DNA from: Linanthus parryae
Taxonomy: Eukaryota; Streptophyta; Magnoliopsida; Ericales; Polemoniaceae
Length of the DNA: 64,000 nt
Assembly: GCA_023055425.1 (NCBI GenBank)
Contig: JALGPY010000003.1
Span: forward strand, 74,313,491 to 74,377,490
Reading direction: 5' to 3'
This document shows, piece after piece, positions 1 through 12,432 of this stretch. The translations under genes were made by a program, and so were the position numbers. Below the pieces are notes generated by a model. It was not told the origin of the DNA. It ran no database searches and saw only the letters and a list, made by a program, of their open reading frames with translations. Every line of letters starts with the position of its first letter. Position 1 is the stretch's first letter.

Positions 1-1162
<1,162 letters not shown>

Positions 1163-4100
1163 TCAAGCTCGATTAGTACGCCTTCCAACCTGTAACGCAA
1201 GCTCCGTATCGATCTTTAAGGAGATGTCTAACGCCTTTACTGAATGTGTCAACGCTCCACTGCATATCATAAACAGAAAGATAGAATGAACATAGTTTCT
1301 CCAAATTCCTTAGCAGTAACAATTTGCTTCCATCATAAACTGTTGCTATCTACCCGAATCATATTTTTCAAATCAGAGAATCACCTATCTCTGTTTATGG
1401 TACAGAACCATTTGGTGTACTATTAAATCGTTACCTGGAGATGTAGGTCACTCCAGTTTGTCCAATCTTGTGCACAGTCTCTATAGTAACATTGCCTGAT
1501 GCCTGAAATAGCACAACATTACAGACTTGAGCATAAAACAATAAAAATATGGAATACGGTTGGATAGTTAAGAAAACTAAATAAACTTAGAAAACAAATA
1601 TTTTTGTTTTATGATGGCTTAAAATATCAAACATGGATCACAGAAGGTCCACTATCTGTCAGCTTATAGCCTATCCAAGAAAAAGCTTAATTCTAACCTT
1701 CCAAAATCATTAGCTTTCTACATAGGATTCTTTTGGAACGGCTCAAAAGCGTCTTTGGATCATAAATATAACCTTTTGGATAGTGCTTAGCTCTTTCTTT
1801 ATAATTCTCTCAAGTTTAGGGTAAAACTGTATTGAAAACAAAACATGGACTCCACTTTAGCAAGATGTGAAAAGTCACTGTATAATTACTCAGATAAGTT
1901 GTGGCCACAGAATTTCACAACTAGGTTGAGATGCTTGGCAAACAAAGGAGCGGATAGTAAATAGTTTTATACAGGGGATTCTTTCAACATAACTGGTTGT
2001 TGTTACAATTAATTGATTGAATCAATCAATTTTAATCATTGCTTGGATGGGTTTGGTTTAATCCAACCACTGGCGCAATTTCTGGCTTGAAAGTAGAGCT
2101 CCTAATGAATTCCTTTTTCATACGTTATATTTTAATCTAGAATATCTAAAGATTCTAGTTGTTAAAAGAGAGTGACACAAACACTTCACTTCCTTTCTCA
2201 GTTCTCCTACTCACTCGCAACTCTCAGTTCACTGTTTCAATTATCTCTCTCTCCCATCTCTGAAGATATAACTACACAGCTGCAGATAATAGCTTCAGTC
2301 AACTATTTAATTTTTGAACCCACTTGGTCGACGGCGTGTAGACCGACCATTGCTCTGGATGGAACCATAAACACAAATGGAACAGACCGTCAGTGAAAAA
2401 TATTGAATTGCATTTTACAGCTTGGTAAATGAAGTGTAAAAACTGCAACCCTAATAATACTAATAATTTGGTGTCCCCAAACCAACCCACACAGTGATGG
2501 AAACAGTAAACATTTTCAGTTGAAATTTTCTCCCCATAAAGTCGAGTTGAAAGATTCTAACCAATAAAAGGACATCACATATTATAGAATATGAGGAGTT
2601 TCCTTCATAAGCAAGTATGAGTTAGGACAATGTTACATCTTTATTTATATAAAGTAAAAAACGTTGAATAATTACCAACAGACAATATAAAATTGTAGCT
2701 TATGTTGAATAACAAATTAATCTATTGAATAATTACAACTAGACAATATAGAATTATAACTTATGTTGAATCACAAATAAATCAGTTAAATAAGTACCAC
2801 TAGACAATATAAAATTAGAACTGAAACATCGTTGACCCTCCGGCAAGATCCAATCACATCAAAAGCTCATAAAAGTGACCATATTTGTTTCATAGAAGCG
2901 ACCATATTTGTTTCAGACTCCATATTCACAAGGCTGAAGCTGGACAACCACCTAGGAAAAAGAGTTATGGAAACCTGGTTCTTCATCATTGTCTCGTTTT
3001 GCATCGCTCTTGCCCTAAAATACTTTCTTAGTTTTCTTTTCCTCTCTCTTTCCTCCAAGAAGAAGCTCCCTCCCGGGCCTCTAGTCATTCCAGTAATTGG
3101 GAATGCCCTGTGGCTGAACAGGTCATTCACCAAGCTCGAATCAATTGTACATGAGCTCAAGGACAAGTATGGACCCATTATCACTCTCAAAATAGGCTCT
3201 CGGACGGTTATCTTCATTGGCAGCCACTCCCTTGCTCACCAAGCTCTAGTCCAAAAGGGTGGAATCTTCTCGGACCGCCCTAAGGCCCTTGAAACTAGTA
3301 AAATTCTAAATAGCAACCAGCACAGCATCAGCTCTGCAGCCTATGGCCCCCTCTGGCGCCTCCTCCGTCGCAACCTCATCTCCGAGATGCTACACCCCTC
3401 CCGGACCAAATCTTACTCTGTTGCACGTGGATGGGTCCTACAAATCCTCATTGACCGCCTACTGGAGTCTTCTCTTGGTGGATCAGCTGTTAAAGTTGCC
3501 GACCATTTCCAGTATGCCATGTTTTCTCTTCTAGTACTAATGTGTTTTGGGGACAAACTAGATGATGAGAAAATTAAACAGATTGAGACTGTTCAGCGCC
3601 AGATGCTGCTGAGCTTGTCTCGATTCAATGTGCTAAATTTCTGTCCAATGATATCAAAAATATTGTTCCCTAATCGCTGGAGAGAGTTGTTTCAGGTGCG
3701 AAAGAATCAGGAATCTGTACTGGTTCCTCTCATCCGATCGCGAATTGAATATTTCAAGCAGAAACAAACAGGATCTGCTGAAGAAGATGAGGAGACTGTT
3801 GTTGCTTACGTGGATACTTTGGTGGATCTAGAGCTACAAGAGGAGAGGAAGCTTAATGAAAGTGAGATGGTGAGTCTTTGCTCGGAGTTTCTCAATGGAG
3901 GAACTGATACAACGTCGACCGCGCTGCAGTGGATATTGGCGAATCTAGTGAAGTACCCTAGGATTCAAGCCAGGCTCTACGACGAAATCAGTGGAGTTGT
4001 GGGGCCAAGCCTGCAATCAGAGATCATAATAAAAGAGGAGGATTTACAGAATATGCCATACCTAAAAGCGGTGGTTCTTGAAGGTCTAAGGCGTCATCCA

Positions 4101-7100
4101 CCAGGACATTTTGTGCTCCCTCACACAGTGACGAAAGACGTGGAGTTGGATGGGTACACAGTGCCAACGAATGCATCAGTGAATTTCATGGTGGCAGAGA
4201 TGGGGAGGGACCCGAATGTGTGGGAGGAGCCCATGGAGTTCAAGCCGGAGAGGTTCTTGATGAGAACCACCACGGATGGGAGTGAACAGACAGTGCCTAT
4301 GTTTGATATAACAGGGAGCAAGGAGATAAAGATGATGCCTTTTGGGGCAGGGAGGAGGATTTGTCCGGCATTCGGGTTGGCTCTGCTACATCTGGAGTAC
4401 TTCCTAGCCAATCTGATTTGGCATTTTGAGTGGAAAGCTGTGGATGATCATATTGATCTCTCTGAGAAACAAGAATTTACAATTGTGATGAAGAATCCTT
4501 TGCAGGCGCACATCTATCCTAGAAGAATTCCAATTAAAACACCGATTTCAGCTCCTTCCCGTGATCAATAAGCTTCATTGCCCTTGTTTGGGAGGATTAG
4601 CTAATGTTCAGAAACAATTTGCATGGTGCTCCTGAAGAAACGCAAGAATAATTCCTTAACGGTTCTAGACGATAGTTTCTCTATTTCCAAAGAGATCGTT
4701 GTGGCGTTTCAGGAGTTTGAGTGACTTAGCTCTTCAACTACTTTGTATTATTTGAATGAACTTTGTTATTTCATGTTTTTGCAATAGAGGTTAAGGTCTT
4801 GAATTTTAGCAAATATAATTAAGCAGATGAAGAACAGCGTATGTCTTGTTATGCAGCCTGAAATGAGGACTAAATAGTTTGACTACACGTGCCCCATACA
4901 AACACACAAGCATGCACAAACACCAACAACATCAGCAACTTGGTTGGAAAGATCTGCGGATGCCTAAAATGTATGGCATGAATATGCTTGAATACTTTCC
5001 ACACAAAGCAGATGTGAGAAGAAGAGATTTCAGACTAACTACTCATGGAGAATGATCTGCCAATGTTCGTATGCAGCTTAGTCCACAAGAAACTAATCAG
5101 CAGAAGGGTTTCTTTTTTCAAAGAGCAAAGGTCATATTACTCCATAGATTAGTGAGAGGAAGTGCAAGAAAACTTCGCTGAAGATACTCTTTGTAATTCA
5201 ATCCAGTTTAGAGATCGGCGGGATCAGATTTTTCTTCATTTTGCTATAAAAAATCACAGTATTATGGAAGAAAGAATAAAGGGTAAATTATAGATAGATG
5301 ACCTGTGCTTTAGCTTCGGTTCTGTTAGGTGACCTGTGGTTTGGAAAAGTTACACTTAATCGATTCGTGATTTGCTCCGTGTATCACATAAGTTTTCCGT
5401 CCATATTTCCATCCGTTAATATGTAGAAGGTTAATTGCAATTACTCCCTCTGAATTATGTGGTTGTTGCGAATGAGTTGAGATGACGATGTGGTTATAGT
5501 TTCATTAGGATGTTGAAGATGTACACCGGCAATAATCACCACCACCACAACCACTGCAAGTCTACAATCATCAGCAGCTCCATCTACACAGTCAGCCTCA
5601 ATGCTACCATCTACATAGTCACATATTCATAAACGAATCAATATCACTCTTTGCCAATTCAATCAAACTGTGAACTTCAAGAACTCAGGTGGTTCTAAAA
5701 GAATAAGAAAAAGAGCTTCAAGAACACAACCAGTGTTGGGGTTATATCCACCATTTTAGACATTGTGAGAATCCAAACACCAGCGCGTCAGCCATCAATC
5801 CCGACCACCCATCACCAAATCAATACCCAACCTTCTCCACCATCATCTTCATTCACTGCTCTGCTGACCAAACACAGCCCTAGCCGCAGACCCAAGATTC
5901 ATAATTTTCAACGACTTCACTACCCACGAATGCACCAATCCACTTCCACTCACCATCAACCCTACCCAAATCAATCCAGACCACCAAGAACATCCCCAAC
6001 CCAGATTTAGATCAAAGACAACCGCCAATTGTCAATCTCAGCCAACAACAGATCAAAAGAAACAAAAAAAATGTCGAATACCCCGAAGACGAAGAAAAAG
6101 CACATCTCTCTCCGTCTCGGGGGGTAAATCAATCTCACAACCTGCGCCGCCTCGAAATGCAGCCAGTCAATAATGCTTCACAGAGAAGCTTAAAAGAGTT
6201 TTCTGAGTGGCAATGATGCTTGTATATGTTGAAGAATTCATGCTCCTAGGAACATTGTAAAAGAGAAAATGCACCGGCACTTACACTTGAAAGTAGGTGC
6301 TAAAACTTGAAGGGAAAAGCTTAAGCTTAGACTAAGACACTTTCCGGCACAATCGAGAGGAATAACATGAAAATTGCTCAAACATCCAGCTTCAACGTTG
6401 TGGTGATTATATATATCATGTCAAAACTGTTATCTGCTACTGTAGAACCAAGACACTCCATCTCCAAATGTACAGTTTTAGGCAATTTTAAAAAAATGAA
6501 TGAGGCTTCTTCGGGGAACAGAAATGGAAATATAATGCTTCACTTATGATGAGTTTCTCTGCCGGAAGCAACAACAGGAGCCATCGGACTACTGATAGCA
6601 TGACAAAAGACGAATATACATATTTTAGATAGGTGTGGCAGAATGCTTCTGAAAAGGCACATTGCCTGACCAACTACTCTTGCATCATCCTATTAGTTTA
6701 CTTTTGGCAAAGGTTTAATAAAAACAAGTTTGAAATCTGAGATCTCGAGGGTCTATCACTCAAAGAACCTTTCGGTAACTTTTTAGCGTTCCTTCGTTGA
6801 AAAAACCAGTCGTGTTTTTTAATCCCCTTCGCTCCCCTAGCTTTTGTCTCGCAGGCACATTTTCCGTTATGTACTTAAAATGAATCGTTAATTTAGTAAC
6901 GAAGTTAGCAGAATATATTGGCTTCTTACAATCTTTTTTACTATCAATCAGTTCCAGAAAACTCTTAAATATTCTACATGTTATCCTTAATATCATTACT
7001 ATTAACCTTTTTTACTAGTAGTAGTAGCAGTACGGTTTGAGTATGTTTGGGTTTACCGGGTAGCATGCACATGTTCATTGATCACTACTACCACTACTAC

Positions 7101-10100
7101 TACTACTACCGGGTAGCATGCAGACGTTCATTGTTCATTAAACTTTTCCTTACACACTCTTCTTCGGGTTTATCCTGGTTTAGCTGCGGTCATTTTGGGA
7201 GTTGGTGAGATCTGTATGCAATATGTGACCTGTTAATTCGAAGAGTGTGACTAAATATCTACTATTATAATGCAGAAATATCTTCAGGTATCAGGTTGAG
7301 TTTCAGATTTTAGCATTCCGGGCGGCTGTACGTGAAACTAGATTTGTGTGCGTCAGGATTGTCGAGAGTGCCCCAAACCACAGATAAGAATGATATGTAT
7401 TAAAATTGGTTGTCACAGGGATCAGGTGGAAGGAAGCATAAAAAAAAGCCACGGATAAGGAATACCTCAGTCTCAAATCTTCCGCTGATTAGATGGACTG
7501 CTTCTTTCAGCATTGATACATCAACATCGCCATTTAGCTTCGGGATTACCATATTATCCAGCATTATCCTAGTCAAGGATGTTTTCGTTAGAGACGCATA
7601 TCGCAATACCTCCTCTACTTCCTCCAGTGTCCTTGTTTCAATCTGAGAAAACAGTTGATTTTTTGTAAGCATGGTTGGTTCTGCCATAGAATATTAAGAA
7701 GAATATTAATATTAAGAAATCATAACAAACACAAACATGACTTGCAAGCAGATTTTTTCCCCATGTTGGACATCCAAAGAGAGTTGAAAGATTGAGAAGA
7801 ATACCTCAACCCCCATACTAATGTCACTTTTCTCCAAATACTGGTCAATTGATCTAAGAGCATTGGTGACACCTCCAGCTATTGATATATGATTGTCCTT
7901 TATCATCGCCATGTCAAACAAGCCCATTCTGTGATTCTTCCCTCCACCTATTAGCACCTAAGAAACGGAGCATCAACATAACTACGAGAGTCATAAAATG
8001 TACTTCTTGTATGACAATCTACCCAACAATGGTACAAGCCAGAGAAGAGGTCCACACCGCCCACTTATCCACAAGCCGCAAACCTGGAGCAGTCTTCCTA
8101 GTCTCCAAAATGGTGGCAGGGTGTGCAGCATCAGCCATGGCCTGCAGTGAACATGGATATCGAATATGTTGGGCATATAGAAGTTGGGCAAACAACAAGA
8201 TTTTTTCGGGATTTAAGACTTTTAATTTAAAAGAGTTGATTCGAATCAACGATACCTGATTAAATGTACAAAGAAATTAAAAAGACGGTCCCCCCGAAAA
8301 GAGATTAGTCAACCAAAATTTAAATAATTAATAGGAAAGAAAACTGGAATGTTTCAATGCGACAAAAACTCGGAATTCTAACAGATCTTATAAGTACAAT
8401 TTTCCATACATATAAAAGTCATCTCCAAAATTCTACTTCCAAATAACCGCAAAAGAAACTGGACCAGCACCATCTAGATCATTTTCTTTTCTATCAAATT
8501 ACACATATAGTCCTGCGATCCTGCCCCAAGAGACTGAAATCATTTATCCAAAAGAACGAGCATCATTTATGACTTGTGAACATGTGATGTGTATTGTCTA
8601 TTTCGTAGAATGGTTAAGTGTGTTGTTTATGTATCATTTGAACCATTATTTATTCACTTTCATTTTTGCATGTAAGTGTGTATCTCACATATAAAACACA
8701 CACACACACACACGTACATCCGCCCCACACCTGTATCCCTAATTTCTTAAAACTTGACGCACCCCGCATCCCAAGAGCGCACTGCACCCCAAACGCACTC
8801 ATGCTTCTTAGACGCTGGTGGCAGGCTTCTTCTGAATGGTCTCTAGAATGAGGAATGGTTTTATTTATAATAACTTTTCATAACTAAACACATAATTTGC
8901 TTCAATGACAAATATACAAAAGTAAGTATTAGCATATTGTTAAATGTACTCAGCTAAATCACTTATGTTGTGCAATTGTGATTGATTGACCATGATTATT
9001 GTCACCTATAGGACGAAACCGTCAACAAAATGTCACGAAATAGGCAGGCAAAGTATCAAATAGTCTTGCGATCATCGAAGGTAAACTATCTTCTTTCCAA
9101 TTATGTTAAAGATGTTGGGTTGCCCTATTTGCATTTCAGATCGCAAACGTACCCATTTCGTGTCATGTGACCCCGGAACGGGCAACACGGCCAGCGTTCC
9201 CGGTAACATAGTGACAAACAACATCAGCTGCACGAATTCTGGAATAATTATTCCTAGGGATTCCTTTGTCAGAAGCAAGTCTAATTGACATCTGAAACTG
9301 GAAAAGCTGTGGCTAATTGAACCATGAAACACCAGTAACATGTCAAAATCTAAGAATCACAAGGCCACCACATTAACGAATCAAACATATAAACTAGCAC
9401 GAAACAAGTTTTTCTCTTAGGCAGTCGAAATGATAAACTTTGACCACTTAGAGATGGGGACATGTCAAGGAAAAGGAGCTATTTAGCTGTACTGAAAATC
9501 CTAAATGTTTCATAGACACCACCATTGGTGAATCACAACGTCTACTTTATCTGCACCCTAGAGAAAAGATTGAGAAGAACCATGACCATGCCCACTGCCA
9601 AAAAGCTGTAACACGTCATGTTGCGTTTTTATGATGGTAAATCATCTAAGCTTTGAATCACAACCAAAGGGCGTTTAGTAGTTCACATTGTCAATATTAG
9701 ATAAATTCAACTATTTTGCTAGCAATTCAGATAGGGAACCAAAATGAGGGAAAAGGTGCAGTACCTTGGTTAGAGTTGCTATTCCACTCATCCTCTGCAT
9801 AAAATTTAGAGCAACCCTCTCAGCTACAACAATGTTGTGTGCTCGTCCTACAAGTTAAAAACATAAGGACAATTTAACGAAATACAAACTGGACTTTCAT
9901 TTTTTCTATTCTTACCTTGCACTTTTCCAAATTGCTCGCCTTTACGAACAGAATCTCCATCCTTGGCTGACCATTCTACCTGTACCAAGACAATATGAAA
10001 CTGCCACAAAGCATTCAAAGGAGAAGGTCCAAACTGGAGAGAGGCCAAGAGTTCTAGGGTTGTTACCTTCAGAGAAGGATCGACTTCAGAAAAAACCATT

Positions 10101-10674
10101 TCTGTTAGTGCAATACCAGCTATGATCCCATTTTCCTTAGCCAGGAAATGGGCTTCCACTTCCATGTCAGCTGGAATTGTAGCCATACAGGTTACATCAC
10201 CTACATTCAGACCACAGGACAACAAAAACTGGACGATCAAGATTATGTACATAGATCTAGATCATAAAATGTTGGTTCAACAAATTGAGGCCCGGTGAAG
10301 GTTTGGATTCATGTAAAGAACACAGGAACTTGTCAAAGAAGAGAGAATGAAACCTCGATCTCCGGCATCCTCAGCAAGGGCGAGTTTGATAACACCCTTT
10401 AAATCATATGTAGGATGAGAAGGAGGCTTTATGGAATTGGATTTCAGCGATATCCCCGGACTTGTGGTTCCAGATGCAGACATTCTGATAATCAATCTGC
10501 AACATTAGCAGTGAGGGAATGGAAAATCATCAGAACTCGGCTGATATTGACTCCGAAAAAAGAGCATAGAATATAGATATCAACAAACCTTGAAGAGGGA
10601 GACGACTGGGGTGAGGCAAGTACGGGGACACAAAAAAGCTTCCCAGTCAAGGGTAGTGGCTTAAGAAAGCTCAT
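1163..10674 (-). CDS. QPT: Quinolinate phosphoribosyltransferase (nicotinate-nucleotide pyrophosphorylase), 10 exons
   Basis: The enzyme joins quinolinate and PRPP to give nicotinate mononucleotide, CO2 and PPi, the entry to the NAD pathway; the plant enzyme is known to be plastidial. Exons on the minus strand: 10674-10589, 10496-10354, 10200-10067, 9979-9916, 9847-9765, 8141-8058, 7957-7805, 7642-7466, 1502-1435, 1259-1163. All introns read GT-AG, every phase matches, and the sum is 1089 nt (362 codons plus stop). Family motifs: [10 protein letters not shown] (exon 6), [20 protein letters not shown] (exon 7), IMLDNM (exon 8), and [16 protein letters not shown] across exons 9-10. The N-terminus from the first ATG is rich in Ser and Pro and low in acidic residues, as in a plastid transit peptide. 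A second in-frame ATG (MSASGTT) at 10481 precedes the conserved body. Intron 8 is about 6 kb and holds a P450 gene on the other strand. No truncation is seen. Confidence 0.95.
1503..2645. other. Intron sequence upstream of the P450, nothing recognised
   Basis: AT-rich sequence with no long open frame, no clear transposon end and no RNA gene that I can recognise. It contains the distal 5' region of the P450 gene on the plus strand. Confidence 0.5.
2646..2653 (+). promoter_or_regulatory. Candidate TATA box of the P450
   Basis: TATATAAA stands 314 bp before the P450 start codon and just upstream of the 61-bp tandem repeats. It is a good match to a plant TATA box, but the region is AT-rich and transcription from it is inferred. 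Confidence 0.3.
2664..2822. repeat. 61-bp tandem repeat, about 2.6 copies
   Basis: Copies start at 2664, 2725 and 2786 with a 61-bp period. Each begins with a TTGAATAATTAC-like sequence and shares the core AGACAATATA. The third copy breaks off after AAAATTAGAA. The array sits about 145 bp before the P450 start codon, so it occupies its leader or proximal promoter. Confidence 0.9.
2967..4571 (+). CDS. Cytochrome P450, CYP89A-like, intronless
   Basis: A complete 534-residue microsomal P450, a haem monooxygenase of the ER. The first ATG in the open frame is at 2967 (METWFF); the frame extends 45 codons upstream without another Met. In order: membrane anchor (residues 4-28), basic linker KKK and the PPGP hinge (35-38), I-helix NGGTDTTS (310-317), ExxR as EGLR (372-375), PERF (427-430), and haem loop [10 protein letters not shown] with Cys466. 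The body (for instance [20 protein letters not shown]) is typical of CYP89A, a family whose genes usually lack introns. The last Gly of the usual FxxGxRxCxG signature is Ala468. Arabidopsis CYP89A9 acts in chlorophyll-catabolite deformylation; the substrate here cannot be read from sequence. The gene lies antisense inside QPT intron 8. Its frame is intact, so it is probably functional. Confidence 0.93.
   Translation: METWFFIIVSFCIALALKYFLSFLFLSLSSKKKLPPGPLVIPVIGNALWLNRSFTKLESIVHELKDKYGPIITLKIGSRTVIFIGSHSLAHQALVQKGGIFSDRPKALETSKILNSNQHSISSAAYGPLWRLLRRNLISEMLHPSRTKSYSVARGWVLQILIDRLLESSLGGSAVKVADHFQYAMFSLLVLMCFGDKLDDEKIKQIETVQRQMLLSLSRFNVLNFCPMISKILFPNRWRELFQVRKNQESVLVPLIRSRIEYFKQKQTGSAEEDEETVVAYVDTLVDLELQEERKLNESEMVSLCSEFLNGGTDTTSTALQWILANLVKYPRIQARLYDEISGVVGPSLQSEIIIKEEDLQNMPYLKAVVLEGLRRHPPGHFVLPHTVTKDVELDGYTVPTNASVNFMVAEMGRDPNVWEEPMEFKPERFLMRTTTDGSEQTVPMFDITGSKEIKMMPFGAGRRICPAFGLALLHLEYFLANLIWHFEWKAVDDHIDLSEKQEFTIVMKNPLQAHIYPRRIPIKTPISAPSRDQ
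4572..7013. other. Intron sequence downstream of the P450
   Basis: This holds the P450 3' untranslated region and then low-coding sequence. About 5283-5440 has the wording of a common plant non-coding repeat (GGGTAAATTATAG, then GACCTGTGGTTTGGAAAAG), probably a degraded non-autonomous transposon; I did not find a matching inverted end. About 5530-6010 is rich in CA and CCA triplets. No gene recognised. Confidence 0.45.
7014..7136. repeat. Inverted TAG/CTA triplet runs with a 29-bp direct repeat
   Basis: A TAG triplet run (about 7014-7032) faces a CTA triplet run (about 7084-7109). A 29-bp unit beginning ACCGGGTAGCATGCA occurs at 7055-7083 and again at 7108-7136 with three mismatches. The two triplet runs are complementary and could pair. 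This lies in QPT intron 8. Confidence 0.8.
8142..9764 (-). other. QPT intron 5, no embedded gene seen
   Basis: The intron between the exon ending LTLTK and the exon starting AMADAAHP. It holds a short CA repeat near 8697-8713 and no convincing open frame or transposon end. Confidence 0.75.
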
Positions 10675-11590
10675 ATGTAAGGGTAGTCAACTACTTAGCT
10701 CTGTTGTTGCCGGTTTCAGTGGGTTTCCAGGATAATAAACAGTCTATGCACAAAATGGCAACACCGATTAGAATGCAAACCTAATTGAACTGTAAGAAAA
10801 ATGTCGTACATAGAACATTAGATACCGTAATCAAACTTGTAATAGTAAAACCCTGTCATGTACCAAACCATATCTAAGGAGGTTAATAACCTAAAATGTG
10901 AAACATCTCCCCCAGATACTATCCAAGGTCTTCAATTAAACATAACTATCAGAATTATACTGAAAGGCCAACGCAAACTTTCATTTCTTCACTGAGGCAT
11001 TTCATCATACAGCTTATGCTCGTGACTGTGATTCGGATTTCAGAGTGATCCAAAAGAGAAACAGCAAACAGATACATTTGATACGGGGTAAAAGCATTAC
11101 AAAAGAGACGACCTGGTAGATGAACTTACTAGTGAGGGTTCAGGTCAATAGAAATTGTTCTTCTTGATACTGAAGATGTCAAAAAAGAAATTGATCAGCT
11201 CGGTGTGAACAGTAAATTGAAAATGAAACAAGCGGTGCTTCCTCTGCTTCGGCAACAGATTGATTATCAGAGACAACACACAGTGGAGGCAACAGATTGA
11301 TTCTACAGAAATTTCGTGTACAAATACCAATCCTCGCACAATCAAGAACACGTCCAATTTTGGGGGGTTTTGCACCCACAGTACGAACATGGATACAAAA
11401 ACAACATTCCAATCGCTTTTTACAATTTAGTGGAGAATAACTTTAATCAGCAGGAGATGGAAGAAAGTAAAGTAGTGGAACTTGTACCTTTGGAAGGAAA
11501 ACACTCTCCGCAGCTTCTCTCTCGGTGGAAGACGATGAAATGAAAGCTTTCCTTCTTTCGCTTTCTCTTTTGGGACCGGCTAGTGAATTC
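10675..11590. other. 5' flank of QPT, no confirmed gene
   Basis: This contains the QPT promoter and 5' untranslated region on the minus strand. A short plus-strand frame (ATG at 11457, 28 codons ending TGA at 11543) and overlapping minus-strand frames show no family I recognise. A divergent first exon or plain UTR sequence are both possible. Confidence 0.4.
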
Positions 11591-11591
11591 G

Positions 11592-11641
11592 TTGGGTTCA
11601 CCCCCATAGTTTGACATTGGGTTCACCCCCATAGTTTGACA
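11592..11641. repeat. Perfect 25-bp tandem duplication
   Basis: TTGGGTTCACCCCCATAG plus TTTGACA occurs twice back to back (11592-11616 and 11617-11641). The wording resembles a common plant non-coding repeat. It lies just before the first copia fragment and marks the border between the genic and repeat zones. Confidence 0.95.
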
Positions 11642-11661
11642 GAAAGACAATTTTATCCCAA

Positions 11662-12343
11662 TACCATGAATCTGTCTGAATCATTTTGCCGCCAATCGGC
11701 CATTATTGGCAATCACATTGTCATCTCGATTTTCTTATTGAAAATATACTTGCACCCTATGGGCCGAGCTCCTTCGGGTGGTTCCACGAAAGTCCATACT
11801 TTGTTGATATACATGGATTCCATTTCGGATCTCATGACTTCAAGTCATCTCTGAGAATCTGGCCCCTTTACGGCCTCTCCAAAAGTTGTAGGCTCATCAT
11901 CCATGAGCAATGCGACATCACCGGGCTCAGTCACGAGAAGTCAGTACCTCTTTGGCTTCTGACATATCCTACTCAACCTACGAAGCTCTTGTGTTACTTG
12001 AGCAGGTTGCTCCACAACATCTTGCGGTTCCTGCTCATGTTCCATTGTAGGATCAGTGGTTTGTGGTTCTTGAACCTCTTCAAGTTCTACAGTCCTCTCA
12101 CTGGATTCTTTAATGACAAATTCTCTTTCTAGAAACACACCGGTCCGAGCAACAAACATTTTGTTCTCGGTTGAATTGTAGAAACAATATCCTTTCATTT
12201 TCTTAGAATATCCCACAAACTTACACTTATCCCACTTGGGTCCGAGTTTGTCTAGCTGTAAACGCTTTGCATAAATCTCGCAACGTTAAATCCTTATAAA
12301 CGACACTATGGGACGCCTCCCAATCCATAGTCTTGCCCGGTGT
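11662..12343 (-). mobile_element. Ty1/copia pol fragment, inverted segment (integrase end to RT start)
   Basis: On the minus strand it encodes the stretch after the integrase core (MGYSKKMKGYCFYN, then FVARTGVFLEREFV and the acidic linker) up to the start of reverse transcriptase, ending at the codons for QIHG. It has several frame breaks. In element coordinates it stops a few dozen bases before the point where the plus-strand fragment at 12433 begins. The two are therefore probably one element with this part flipped. No LTR is attached. Confidence 0.85.
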
Positions 12344-12410
12344 AAAAAATTGGACAGTTGAGACTAAATTGTCATGGGTAAAAGAGAGTTTCACCCCTTG
12401 AAACTTACGT

Positions 12411-12432
12411 ACACTAACGGATCCGTTAGTGT
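12411..12432. repeat. 22-bp perfect palindrome at the copia inversion junction
   Basis: The left half is ACACTAACGGA and the right half is its exact reverse complement, with GGATCC at the centre. It lies between the minus-strand copia segment and the plus-strand segment that begins at 12433. About 65 bp of non-copia filler precedes it. Confidence 0.97.

Larger units (their letters stand above)
1503..7465 (-). other. Intron 8 of QPT (about 6 kb), hosting an opposite-strand gene
   Basis: The donor is at 7465 (GT after the codons for GRFETE) and the acceptor AG lies just before 1502 (the next codons give ASGNVT). Both flanking exons are in phase, and the joined protein reads continuously across the site in the known family. 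The other eight introns run from about 87 to about 1,620 bp. The P450 gene at 2967-4571 lies wholly inside this intron. Confidence 0.9.

Noticed and set aside
2832..2966. 45-codon N-terminal extension of the P450
   Set aside because: The frame is open but has no ATG before 2967; the protein from 2967 starts with a normal membrane anchor.
5765..6010. 81-codon Pro/His/Ser-rich frame
   Set aside because: Low-complexity CA-rich sequence in an intron; no start context or homology recognised.
7055..7136. Possible CRISPR-like repeats
   Set aside because: Only two copies beside simple triplet runs, in a plant nuclear intron.
11179..11412. 77-codon minus-strand frame with several Cys near the QPT promoter
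   Set aside because: I compared the Cys spacing with zinc-binding patterns and found none; it probably lies in the upstream flank or 5' UTR.
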